Notes under the pieces: generated by a model
Seen by the model: only the letters and a program-made list of their open reading frames with translations
Told to the model about the DNA's origin: nothing
The model's database searches: none
Assembly: GCA_964504135.1 (NCBI GenBank)
Contig: CAZDCW010000003.1
Location: forward strand, 18,406-82,405
Direction of reading: 5' to 3'
Source of the DNA: JACPTG01 sp964504135
Lineage (GTDB): Archaea > Nanobdellota > Nanobdellia > Woesearchaeales > UBA10216
DNA length: 64,000 nt
In this document: positions 51,601 to 59,500 of the stretch, in pieces
Numbering within the stretch: the first letter of the stretch is position 1
How the letters are laid out: each line of letters starts with the position of its first letter
Program-made: the position numbers and the translations under genes

Positions 51601-51611
51601 GTGCAGGATGA
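45675..51611 (+). CDS. giant He_PIG/cadherin-like repeat adhesin
   Basis: About 1978 codons as assembled, including a 100-N gap (residues ~956-989). Order: signal peptide (about 5-28), acidic linker, DYPEPDTPVP repeats and Pro/Thr linker, an Ig-like domain (VPTLSSPAEGASLSS), a segment like xylan-binding CBM60 (GWPEMKLKVNGQEV; FTNDLVVSGADRNLLVD), then at least 15 repeats of ~89 residues with FTVSGSDPDGDALTF and FSWTPSFxQSGSYQVTF, and a CARDB-like end (LVYVSVENIGNYPQDEVTV). There is no C-terminal membrane anchor, so it may be held by partners. Probably a carbohydrate-binding adhesin or surface stalk. Confidence 0.85.
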   Translation: MDFSRASRILFVILVNFMLLATPLAVADDEGGEDSGGDDGGDWGDGGDEDSGDVGDYPDPDYPEPDTPVPDYPEPDTPVPDYPEPDTPTPDVPAPDTPVPPPTPTPVTPTPPGPEPCDVPGVPTLSSPAEGASLSSTTSQVTLSWQNGASSYDVRADYSGATERDSRNNCAGSPHFVCINSFGSSSITINVRPGTTYSWWVHGRNGCGTGEFARRTFSVQSVPPSPANRVPSWNSIGSKEGQEGTFLTFDSTAFDSDGNFLTFTASGMPTNAVTDQTSGGAVVIRAKGEYASGWPEMKLKVNGQEVRSWTVDSSSYRDFTASVPSYSDGQEIAVVFTNDLVVSGADRNLLVDTITVNDRIIQARSVVYDRGDGAAAFDGTDLISDRSEYMPWSGALRFALGPRFIWTPDFTQSGSYQVTYTASDGSLSASAAIPITIGDVPQLPVNRPPVLDPIGSKSVNEGSTLEFVISGSDPDNNPLSFFGLDLPRGAVFNPSTRTFRWTPDFDQAGSYQVGFSVSDGSLTDSETITITVNNLNRGPFLDPIADRQVREGQLLQFTVSGSDTDGDALTFSASSLPRGASFDSATRTFSWTPGFDQAGVYDGNQAVRFTVTDTGGLSHNRVVVITVLDVVQPVANRPPVLDAIGAKHVFEGSLLTFTVSGSDPDGDQLFFRATGIPSGASFNAATRQFSWTPSFTQSGSYQVTFIVADSTGTAALEDSETIAITVVNVNQAPVLDSIGPRSVNENQLLQFTVSGSDPDGDALSFTAGSLPSGASFNSATRIFSWTPNSVQSGTYNVRFSVSDGKASDFEDVVITVNDIIALNSPPVLDSIGPKSVSEGQLLQFAVSGSDSDGDALSFTASNLPSGASFNSATRTFSWTPSFAQSGVYDGVVFAVSDGKGGSDSEAVTITVNNVNRAPSLSPVGNKAVNENSLLQFSVSASDPDGDSITFSSSALXXXXXXXXXXXXXXXXXXXXXXXXXXXXXXXXXXDSITFSSSALPSGASFSSSTGIFSWTPSFVQSGSYQVAFSASDGSLAASETITITVGNVNRAPVLSAVGSKAVNENSLLQFTVSGSDPDGDALTFSASALPSGASFGTATGVFSWTPSFVQSGSYQVTFSASDGSLAASETITITVSNVNRAPVLDPVGNKIVNEGVLLQFTVSGSDPDGASLTFAASGLPSGASFSTATGVFSWTPSFAQSGSYQVTFSVTDSSLVATETITITVNNVNRAPVLNPIGARSVNENQPLQFTVSGSDPDGDAVTFPASNLPAGASYTVSNGVFSWTPSFFQAGSYQPTFSISDGSLATSETVTITVNNVNRAPSLGPVGNKVVSEGVALQFTVSGSDPDNDVLAFSAVGLPSGAFFSTVTGAFSWTPSFAQSGSYQVTFSVSDGSLSASETITITVTNVNRAPVLSAVGSKAVNENSLLQFTVSASDPDGDSITFSSSALPSGASFSSSTGIFSWTPSFTQSGSYQVTFTASDGSLPSSEAITITVNNVNRAPVLSPVGNKVVNENQLLQFTVSGSDPDGDAVTFPASNLPAGASYTVSNGVFSWTPSFTQSGSYQVTFSINDGSLSSSETITITVNNVNRAPVLSPVGNKVVNENQLLQFTVSGSDPDGDAVTFPASNLPAGASYTVSNGVFSWTPSFTQSGSYQVTFSASDGSLATSEVVTITVNNVNRAPVLNPIGNKAVNEGSPLQFTVSGSDPDSDALTFSASNLPSGATFSPSSGAFSWTPSFEQAGSYTVTFVASDRSLTASETITISVANVNRGPRITTTPLGELVENDLKGFSTVYNYDADAVDPDNDRVTFSLTVKPDGATVNPDTGLVLWTPGSRQLGPAFFTIVASDGNLNDTQSWTVTVKLPDRIGIPRQELFVEHVILPECIEAGDRALVYVSVENIGNYPQDEVTVTALAFDDDMRKRIGPFDLDIGESVSKPFYMDIPEDAAPGKYDMRITISNDFVRRVKHREVEISARCAG
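47580..50970 (+). repeat. 267-nt tandem repeats in the adhesin gene
   Basis: Unit boundaries at NRAP codons near 48827, 49093, 49360, 49633, 49901, 50168, 50435 and 50701 are spaced about 267 nt. Units at 50168-50434 and 50435-50701 are almost identical in DNA. The middle units use T-ending codons (CTTCCTTCTGGGGCTTCTTT) more than the outer ones, as expected for recent expansion from one unit. Confidence 0.85.
48540..48639. other. assembly gap of 100 N inside the repeats
   Basis: The 32 nt before the gap (48508-48539) are the same as the 32 nt after it (48640-48671), starting GTGATTCAATTACATTTTCA. The contigs probably overlap or flank unresolved repeats, so the number of repeats is unknown and the real gap may be negative. 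Confidence 0.95.
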
Positions 51612-51711
51612 AACCCAGCCATGCTAAAATTAATTATTCTAAAGTGAATTCTCAATGTAACTACTCTAGTATACTCAAATTAGCGAAAAATATAAATAGG
51701 AGGTTGGTTTT

Positions 51712-53037
51712 ATGAGCTTTACGATGTCGAAAATCGGGGGTTGGAAGAACATGAGGTCTGTGGCATTTTCTTTGTTGATTGTGGCTTTTCTTGTGCTGGT
51801 GGCAGCTCAGGCTTTGGCTGTGCCTGTCACGATTGAGAGGGTGGAGGTCAATGATGAAGATGTGCGCACAACCGATACAAACCGGCTTGACCTTGTGAGG
51901 GGCGAGGATATTGATGTTAAGGTGCGCCTTAATGCGACCGGGAACGGCTCTGACGTTGAGGTTGAGGCTTTTATAAGTGGCTTTGAGTTTAACAGGGAGA
52001 TGCCTATTTCTGATTCAACGCCTGTTTTCGATGTGGAGGCTGGGGTTACCTATATCAAGAGGCTTAAGCTGAGGGTTCCTGACATTGCTCAGGAGGATAA
52101 CTATCTGCTTAGGATTCTGGTTACTGACAGGAATACCCAGGAGCTTGTCCAGAGCTACAGGCTTAAGATTGATGTGCCAAGGCACACCCTTGCAATAAGG
52201 GATATAGTTACAAATCCTGATGGGTTTATTGTGGCTGGCAGGGCTCTGCTTGTGACAGTCAGGGTTAAGAACATGGGTGAGCAGGATGAGGAAGGAATCA
52301 AGGTTAGGGTTTCAATCCCTGACTTGGGCGTGTCGGCAACAGACTATATTGATGAGCTTGAGGATGGCGAGAGCACTTCTACAGAGGAGCTCTATCTTAG
52401 GATTCCGCCCTGTGCAAAGCCAGGCGACTATGACCTGAGGGCGGTTGTTGAGTTTAATGAGGGCTTTGACAAGGTTTCATCTGCCAAGAGCATTGAGGTG
52501 CTTGCGTCTGACACCGCGGTGTGCGAGGCTCTTGGATTGAAGGAGAAGACGTCAATTATGGTTAGCGGTGAGGCTCAGACAGTGAGCACAGGCGGTGCGG
52601 GTGTTGTCTATCCGATTACTGTTTTTAACCCTGGCACAAGCTCAAAGACCTTTGGCTTCACGGCTGAGGGTGTTGAGGGCTGGGCTGCGGTGAGGTTCAG
52701 CCCGAGCAATGTGGTCATGGTTGGCCCTGGGGAGGTTAAGACGGTTAATCTCTTCCTGACTGCAACGCCAGGGGCTGCCAAGGGTGAGAGGACCTTTACT
52801 GTGACTGTCAAGGACCAGGCAGGCTCAGTGGTTGAGCAGCTTGTCATGCGTGCCAATGTTGATGGCACAGCGGCTGCTGCCGCTGCCGGAGCTCCGACTG
52901 ACCTGAGGCGTTACCTTGAGATTGGCCTTGTGCTGCTCGTGGTGGTGCTGATTATCCTGGCCCTTGTCGTGCTGTTCAGCAGGATGAGGGGCAAGGAAGA
53001 GGAGGAGGGCGAAGGCGAGGCAAAGACTTATTATTAG
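51712..53037 (+). CDS. membrane-anchored CARDB/Ig-like surface protein
   Basis: 441 residues. Signal peptide (about 15-37), beta-rich domains (VEVEAFISGFEFN; ALLVTVRVKNMGEQDEEGI, a CARDB-like domain; VYPITVFNPGTSSKTFGF, a COG1361-like domain), Ala-rich linker, one C-terminal membrane helix (about 400-422) and an acidic tail EEEEGEGEAKTYY. Typical of archaeal S-layer-associated proteins. Ribosome site AGGAGGT 8 nt before ATG; TATA-like AAATATAAATAG precedes it. It may be the anchor for the adhesin upstream. Confidence 0.75.
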   Translation: MSFTMSKIGGWKNMRSVAFSLLIVAFLVLVAAQALAVPVTIERVEVNDEDVRTTDTNRLDLVRGEDIDVKVRLNATGNGSDVEVEAFISGFEFNREMPISDSTPVFDVEAGVTYIKRLKLRVPDIAQEDNYLLRILVTDRNTQELVQSYRLKIDVPRHTLAIRDIVTNPDGFIVAGRALLVTVRVKNMGEQDEEGIKVRVSIPDLGVSATDYIDELEDGESTSTEELYLRIPPCAKPGDYDLRAVVEFNEGFDKVSSAKSIEVLASDTAVCEALGLKEKTSIMVSGEAQTVSTGGAGVVYPITVFNPGTSSKTFGFTAEGVEGWAAVRFSPSNVVMVGPGEVKTVNLFLTATPGAAKGERTFTVTVKDQAGSVVEQLVMRANVDGTAAAAAAGAPTDLRRYLEIGLVLLVVVLIILALVVLFSRMRGKEEEEGEGEAKTYY

Positions 53038-53055
53038 GCCTTGCCGATTGTCCTC

Positions 53056-54399
53056 ATGCATGGCCGCCGGAGTTTAGGGATTTTTTTCCTTTTTGTTCTT
53101 TTTTCAGGCCTTGCTTCAGCCTCTGATTTTTACTCGTATGCCCAGGGCAGCATTCAGGCGTGTGCATGCGAGATTTCTGAGGGCTCTCTCTTTGTGCGTA
53201 ACACAGGTGCTGTTGAAAGCATCTACTCTGTATCGGCTGGCGGCTTGGCTTCTGACTTTACAACCCTTTACCCGGCTCAGTTTTCCCTTCCTTCAAGGGA
53301 GGGCATTACTGTTTCCGAGTTTGTTAGCGCGCCGTGCGCCAGCACAGGCACTTATGAGCTTCTTGTGGCAATAAGGTCAGAGGACGGGATTGTCAAGTCT
53401 CTTTCTCAGGATGTGGATGTTGTTGGCTGCCAGCGCTATTCTGTTTATTCTGTTGCTAAGGAAAGCAACCCCTGTCCTTGCGAGTCTTTCGCTTACGTCT
53501 ATAGGATTAGGAACACTGGCGGCTTTTCAGACACTTTTGATTTTGGCGTTGACCATCCGGACGCAGTGGTTGTTCCCGCCAGTTTAAGGCTTGCCCCTGG
53601 CGGTGAGGCTGAGTTTGCTGTGCTTTTCAGGCCTGACTGCAGCCTGAGGCCCGGCCAGTTTTTCCTGTCTGTTTCTGCGCAGGGCAGCGCATTCACGGGT
53701 TACACTCCTTTTGTAGTGAACTTCAGCGAGTCCTGCCCTGCTGCAAATGAGTCTGCTGTCCCTAAGGAAACCAGGCCGTCTGAATTTCCCTTTTGGGTTT
53801 TGGTTGTGCTGATGTGGTGGCTTTTTGTTATTCTTGTAATTCTTGCGTTGCTCCTGAGAAGGAGGCGTGCTGCCCCCAAGGTGAAGGACGAAAGGCCTTA
53901 TTACTGGGAGAAAAAATTTGAGGAGCCTGGCGTGAGGCAGGCTCCTGCTGAAAGGAAAGTCCGCTTGTCAGGATGGGACGTTCTGAAGCTGCTGGCTGCT
54001 GTTTTCGTGGTGCTGCTGGTTGTTTTTCTCTTGTATCGTTTTTCGCCAGCTTTTTCAGGCAGGAATGAGTCCTCTTCAGGCGATTCCAATTTTAGCGCCT
54101 TCCCTGGCATAAATTGGTCCAGGCTTTCAGAGTCTTTGCCAAGGCTTAACTTCAGCCGCAACGCATCACCCCCGCCGCCTGCCCAGGAGGGCTCTGCCAT
54201 TACTTCTTATGTGGCCCCTGAAGGGGCCGGTTCAGCAGGCAATCAGTCAGGCAACCAGTCTGCGTTGCCAGCTGCTGCAAGGTTTGTGGGCTCCTGGCTG
54301 AAGGATTATTGGATGTTTGTGGTTGCCGGATTGGTTATACTGCTGGTTGTCATTGGCGTTCTTGAGTTTGTTCGCAGAAGGCCTAAAGGAAGTGCCTGA
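53056..54399 (+). CDS. Cys-containing surface protein with three membrane helices
   Basis: 447 residues from ATG 53056 (a TTG at 53041 is possible). Signal peptide, two beta-sandwich domains with paired Cys (CACEISEG; NPCPCESF; GCQRY), membrane helix about 249-271, a basic loop (RRRRAAPKVKDERPYYWEKK), helix about 311-330, an outer segment rich in N-x-S and Pro (NFSRNASPPPPAQ), and a final helix. It starts 18 nt after the previous gene, so probably one operon. No family recognised. Confidence 0.65.
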   Translation: MHGRRSLGIFFLFVLFSGLASASDFYSYAQGSIQACACEISEGSLFVRNTGAVESIYSVSAGGLASDFTTLYPAQFSLPSREGITVSEFVSAPCASTGTYELLVAIRSEDGIVKSLSQDVDVVGCQRYSVYSVAKESNPCPCESFAYVYRIRNTGGFSDTFDFGVDHPDAVVVPASLRLAPGGEAEFAVLFRPDCSLRPGQFFLSVSAQGSAFTGYTPFVVNFSESCPAANESAVPKETRPSEFPFWVLVVLMWWLFVILVILALLLRRRRAAPKVKDERPYYWEKKFEEPGVRQAPAERKVRLSGWDVLKLLAAVFVVLLVVFLLYRFSPAFSGRNESSSGDSNFSAFPGINWSRLSESLPRLNFSRNASPPPPAQEGSAITSYVAPEGAGSAGNQSGNQSALPAAARFVGSWLKDYWMFVVAGLVILLVVIGVLEFVRRRPKGSA

Positions 54400-55534
54400 G
54401 CTCGTTTATTATCCCTGCGGCGAATATAAGAATGAGCGCCGCTGCAATTGCAATGTTCGGCTTTAGTGAGAATTCCGGCTTTCTTCCCTTGCTTTTTGAA
54501 GCTTTCCAGTGCATTGCCACTATTAGTATTCCGGTCACCCCGCCTGTCACAGCCCCTACAGTTCCCAGTATTCCTATGAAGCTGGTTACGTCGGCTGCGA
54601 GGGCGTCTATTAGGAAGATGGCAAGGGGAACCAGCAAGGTTGCTGCTATGGCTGCCTTTTTGTTTGCCTTGAAGTCATATTGGAAGGTTCCCCGCAGCGC
54701 GTATGCAAGTGCCATGAAGCTGGTTGTCATTGTAAGCGCGGCAAAAAGGTTTGCCAGTACTGCTATTTCAGGATGGACGAACAGCTTGAGGGCTATTGTT
54801 GCAATGCGCTCATCTTCTTTCAGGGAGCTGAAGCCGTCTCCGACAAGCCCGACCACAACAGCGGCAAACAGGATGTAAATTACAAGGGGTATCAGCGTCC
54901 CGATTATTATCGCCTTCCTGAGCTGCTTCCTGTCCCTCCTAAGCTCTTCCCTCATTTCGGGTATCGCAGCAGAGCCCATGAATGCAAACAGCACCACTCC
55001 GAATGGGACCATCAGTTTTTGCACATCCCATCCATTCAGGTTTGTCATATGCAGGTTGCTTGCCGAAAAAAGCGGTATTAGGATGACCACTGCTACCATT
55101 AGGCTTGTGATTAGAAGTTCCGCAATGCCCAGGGACTTTATTCCGCGTATCACTATGAGTGAGCCTATGGCAAGGAATGCCAGTGAGTAGAGTATGTGGT
55201 TTCCCCCAAGGGCTGCAGAGGCTGCATTCCCTATTCCAATCATGTACGCTACCAGCGCTCCGTATATTCCGAATATCATGAACGCGCCTGCAAGCAGCTT
55301 TCCAGGCTTCCCAGTATACTTCTCCGCGTATCCGCTTATCTGGTGGTTTCCTTCTGTCCTCAGCACAACTTCTCCCATGTACAGGTTCAGGATTAGCGTT
55401 GCAATTCCCAATGCGGCAATCACAGCCATGCCTGTCCAGAATCCTGCCTGGGATACAACATAGGGTATTCCCAGGACTCCAGCCCCGACTGTTGCCCCTA
55501 CAAGCGTCGCGACTGCGGCGAGGAAGGGTTTCAT
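54383..55534 (-). CDS. amino-acid permease (aromatic amino acid/Trp-Tyr type)
   Basis: 383 residues with about 11 membrane helices. The first helix has the transporter motif GATVGAGVLGIPYVV of the HAAAP/APC superfamily; LFAFMGSAAIPEMREEL matches the family. It probably imports an amino acid with H+ or Na+; the substrate cannot be fixed. It is convergent with the surface operon (17-nt overlap) and is followed upstream by tRNA-Trp. Confidence 0.85.
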   Translation of the reverse strand: MKPFLAAVATLVGATVGAGVLGIPYVVSQAGFWTGMAVIAALGIATLILNLYMGEVVLRTEGNHQISGYAEKYTGKPGKLLAGAFMIFGIYGALVAYMIGIGNAASAALGGNHILYSLAFLAIGSLIVIRGIKSLGIAELLITSLMVAVVILIPLFSASNLHMTNLNGWDVQKLMVPFGVVLFAFMGSAAIPEMREELRRDRKQLRKAIIIGTLIPLVIYILFAAVVVGLVGDGFSSLKEDERIATIALKLFVHPEIAVLANLFAALTMTTSFMALAYALRGTFQYDFKANKKAAIAATLLVPLAIFLIDALAADVTSFIGILGTVGAVTGGVTGILIVAMHWKASKSKGRKPEFSLKPNIAIAAALILIFAAGIINELRHFL

Positions 55535-55582
55535 GCCAGGAATTTTCAGCTCCGCCCTTTAATATCTTTGCATTAAGAAAAA

Positions 55583-55717
55583 TGGGGATGCGGAGATTTG
55601 AACTCCGATCAACTGGTATCGCCAATGGTCGGTCATCGCTTGTTAGCTCATCGCTCCATAGCTGGAGCCAGCGATAATGCCAGGTAGTACGGAATTAATC
55701 CTTTATACGACATCCCC
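55583..55717 (-). tRNA. tRNA-Trp(CCA) with two introns
   Basis: Acceptor GGGGATG/CATCCCC, discriminator A, T arm CGGAG-TTCAAAT-CTCCG without intron. Anticodon CCA at 55665-55663 in stem GCTGG/CCAGT. Intron at 37/38: 55618-55661 (44 nt), the place where most archaeal tRNA-Trp genes have one. A second intron, 55685-55702 (18 nt), lies in the D loop: helix GTAT/GTAC, inner helix GGA/TCC, bulges AA^A and TA^C. Removing it gives GTATAACCTGGCATTATC, a normal D arm with A14, G18-G19 and A21. Confidence 0.9.
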
Positions 55718-55721
55718 ATCA

Positions 55722-55928
55722 ATGATTGGCAGGTTTGGCGTGGTATTTATACTTTTAGATTGGTGCTGCTTCTCAGATGTTGTCAGGAAGCTTTCTGGAA
55801 GGGCAAGGCTGACAGACTTTATTGGCGTTCTGAGTCCTGAATCTGGCGATAGGCTTGAGAAAGTGGTTAAGGAGGGCAGGAAAGCCTCCATTGCCCGCTC
55901 CAAACAGCTTATGAAGGACATTAAATGA
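55722..55928 (+). CDS. possible small helical protein
   Basis: The C-terminal ~45 residues (DFIGVLSPESGDRLEKVVKEG, RKASIARSKQLMKDIK) look like a real helical antitoxin-type tail. ATG 55722 gives 68 aa, but a TATA-like ATTTATAC at about 55744 lies after it, and no good start follows; a GTG at about 55740 is another choice. The start is unresolved and no toxin partner is seen. Confidence 0.35.
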   Translation: MIGRFGVVFILLDWCCFSDVVRKLSGRARLTDFIGVLSPESGDRLEKVVKEGRKASIARSKQLMKDIK

Positions 55929-56032
55929 TTGCAGGCATAGCTCTTTATCATAACAGGCAGCTGATAACAAGTAATGTGAGGCATTTCAGCAGGGTGAACG
56001 GTTTGTGCATTGTTAGGTACTAGCCTGCACCT

Positions 56033-56377
56033 TTATACGAACTCCAGTCTGTCTCCGGGTTTTGTCTTGCTGTTCCTGACCGCGCCGGCCTTTGCCTCTA
56101 TTATGTTGCGGCATTTCATGGAACTATTATATATGGTGAAAGGCCTGAAGTTTTCCTTTACCTCCAGTACTGTGCCTTGCTCATCAGTGAGGACTACGTC
56201 AATGGATGTAAACACGAACATCATATGCAGGTATGCTCTGGCAGGATGCCTGAACCTAAAGACCAGGGCTTCCCTTACCCGCCTTTGGAACATTAGCCCT
56301 ATGCTCATTCCAAGGATGTCCTCTATTACCCTGTGTTTTTCAGCCAGCAGGGTTTTTCTTGTCCTGTTTGTTATCAT
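56033..56377 (-). CDS. DUF192 family protein
   Basis: 114 residues. Family pattern: GLMFQRRVREALVFRF, HMMFVFTSIDVVLTDEQG, then KPFTIY-like RPFTIYNSS and a beta-barrel end (AGAVRNSKTKPGDRLEF). DUF192 proteins are small beta barrels of unknown function. Confidence 0.85.
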   Translation of the reverse strand: MITNRTRKTLLAEKHRVIEDILGMSIGLMFQRRVREALVFRFRHPARAYLHMMFVFTSIDVVLTDEQGTVLEVKENFRPFTIYNSSMKCRNIIEAKAGAVRNSKTKPGDRLEFV

Positions 56378-56594
56378 TTCAGGCTCCTTTCAGTCTTTTT
56401 GGCTGGCTGGAATAAAAAGTTATCATTAATGAGAATATCGTCGCAGTAAATTTCCTTTTTGGGGTTCGCTTAATTTAATTCCTTTAGGCAGCGATATCGC
56501 TGACCAAAAGCTTTAAATAGAGGCGTGCCAATCTATTTTGAAAAAAAGAAGATAGGATAAACTTATTTCCTGTTCATTGAGGTGCCAAAGTATA

Positions 56595-59500
56595 ATGCCT
56601 TGGGGTGAAAAGAGGGGTGGACAGCTGGTTTCTGAGGCTGTGAGTTTCAGGAATCTTAAGTCTGCGGGCATCAGGAACGCCTGGATGGTTGTTCTCCTGC
56701 TGACCTTCGTTCTTGTGTCCTTCTTTGCCATCTACTCGGCGGCTACAGTAGCTCCTGGCGCGCCTCCCAACGCTTCCTGGTCAACAAACGGCTCTGTTAA
56801 TCTTTTCTGTAAGGTCCTTAACACCGGCAACCCGAACATAGGCCCTAACAACCTTACCAACGTTACACTGTTCACTAACATTACAGGAGTTTGGAAGGCC
56901 AATCAGACCGTAAATGACTCAATTCTTACCAGCGGCGCTACAGCTGGCAACACAAGCATCTTTAACAACACTCAGGTTCAGTTCAACCTGACTGGCCTTG
57001 GGCCTGTCCGGGGGAACCGCATATTCGGATGGAACTGCTCCCTGATAGCAAACTTTTCGATTGGTGATGGCACTACAAACCAGCAGAGCTATAATGGCTC
57101 TTCCAACAATTCCTACCAGTTCTTCGGCGTTGACAGCTTTGCTCCTGTTTTCGTCAACCAGAGTTGGAACAACGCAACCCATGTGCCCTCGCTTTCCAAT
57201 GTAATCTTCATGATTAATGTCACTGAGCACAATCTGGTGAACGCAAACAACGTTACTGTCTATTACAGGAGGCAGGGCACAGATACCTTTATCTCCAATG
57301 CCACCACCTGTAGTAACAACAAAGTGGGTGATTCGCTGTATAATGCGAGTGACAATTGCTCCCTTGCTGTTAATGTCCAGGCTATCCTTGGGCTTTCAGG
57401 CGCGCATGGCAACACCATAGAATATAACTTCAACGTCTCTGACTTCGGAAACCTGACCAACAACACTCCTGTCTTCACAATGGTCCTGGATACCAGGACT
57501 CCGACTATTAACGCCACGCGGGTTAACCTTACAAGTTCGGCATCTGGTGCCAGCTTGGCCTATGATAACCCCCACACTGCGGGCATTGTCCTGAATGTGT
57601 CAGGCAGGTTCACGCTTAACATTACAACCAGTGATGATGGCGGCGGAGTGTTTAATGCTTCAGCGTATTGGGTGAATGGCACTCCTGACCGGTCGAATGA
57701 TTTGGGCGTGCTTGAGAATATGGTCAGGCAGGCTGCCTCGCACCATTACTGGGTTGACTTTGACACCACAGTGTGGATTAACGGGCTGGTGAACATTTCC
57801 ATAAACGTCACAGACAATGCCACAAATGTGAATAATAGCATCAATATCACAATACTGGTTGACAACACTGCTCCTGTCCTGCAGAGGCAAAATCCGGGGA
57901 TTAGCGCCAACACGACTAATGTCAGCAGCACTATTCTGATTAACTTCACTGTATGGGGCAACAAGACAGGAACAGCGGCAGTGAACACCTCAGGAATCAG
58001 GAATGTAACCTGGTACTGGAGGAATGGCTCTGGTTATGGGCCTTCCAATATAATGACTAATGTCACCAATGCCGCCGGCACTGGAAATGACTGGGGCCAT
58101 TACAACGCCACTGTTGATGCCTCTGCCTTTGCAGATGGCCTTCAGAATGTAACGATTAATGCTACTGACTGGGCTGGCAACACTGTCTTGCAGAACCTTA
58201 CCTTTGTGGTTGACAGGACAGCTCCCACTACAGCTGGCTTTGCGAATATAACTTATGAGTCAAGGCGCTTCCCTACTGACGTCCGGCAGGTGAACGTCAC
58301 AAGGAATGTTACAGGTTACTTCCTGATTAATGTCTCGGTCAATGATACAGGCTCAGGCATAGGCAATGTTTCATGGTATTGGATTAATGGCTCAGGCAGC
58401 AAGGTGCAGTTCACCGCAGAGCAGCAGCTTACAAATATCACCAACGACTGGACTGTTGCGGGCGTGAGCCAGACTGGCGACTTCAACGTCACCATAGATG
58501 CCTCAGCCTTTGCCAACGGGCTGCTCAACATTACCATTAATGCGAGCGACTGGGCTGGCAACTACCGGCTGACAAACTTTACTGTCAACATTACTTCAGA
58601 CGAGTCTCCGCCTGTCCTGACAAATGCAAGCCCTGCCGGCCTTTCATACATACAGACCGGCTTGAGGATATGGTCATTTAACGTTACCGAGCTGAACTTG
58701 AACCAGAGCCGGAACGCCACGATTTTCTACAGGATTTACTCTCCTGGGTTGAGTAGTTGGACCAAGTTCAGGGTGATGAACTGCTCATTGTTCCCATCAA
58801 GCGCGCCTATTTATGTGTGTAACACAAGCATTAACGTGGCTGCTGCCGGCGAGCTTTCAGCCGTGCATGGCGATGTGGTTGAGTATTTAATCAACGCAAC
58901 TGACGGCACTCCTAATTTAAGGGGTGCGAATGGCACTGAGGGCACGCCGCTTAACGTAACAATTGACGCCAAGTCTCCTTATTACAATGCCACCAACACT
59001 CCGACTTCAGGCGGCAACGTGTCTGGCACAATCACGCTGAATGTCACCTTAAGTGATGATGGTGGTGGGGTCGGACTTGCAACTTATCAGTGGGCTAATG
59101 CGTCTAACGGCAGCTCAAGCCTTGGCTCTGCCACTGCAATGACCAGGACTTCCGGCACTAACTTTTATTCAGTGGCTGTTGACGTCTCCTCCTACGCTGA
59201 GGGCGCATCAGTCAACCTGACTGTAAACGTGACTGATGCTGCGGCAAAGAGCAATTACTCGCAGATAAACATAACCCTGCTTGTGGATAACACAAAGCCT
59301 GCTTTGATAATTCGCGCGCCAACCCTGGCCACTTCCAACCAGTCAATTACCTTCCTGCTGAATACCAGCGCAAATGATACTGGCAGCAGGATAAGGAATG
59401 TTTCCTGGTACTGGATTAACAGCTCTGGCTACGGCCCGCTTAACATGATGACGAACGTTACTGAGCTGGCTAATACGGCAAATGTGGCAGGCGACTACAA

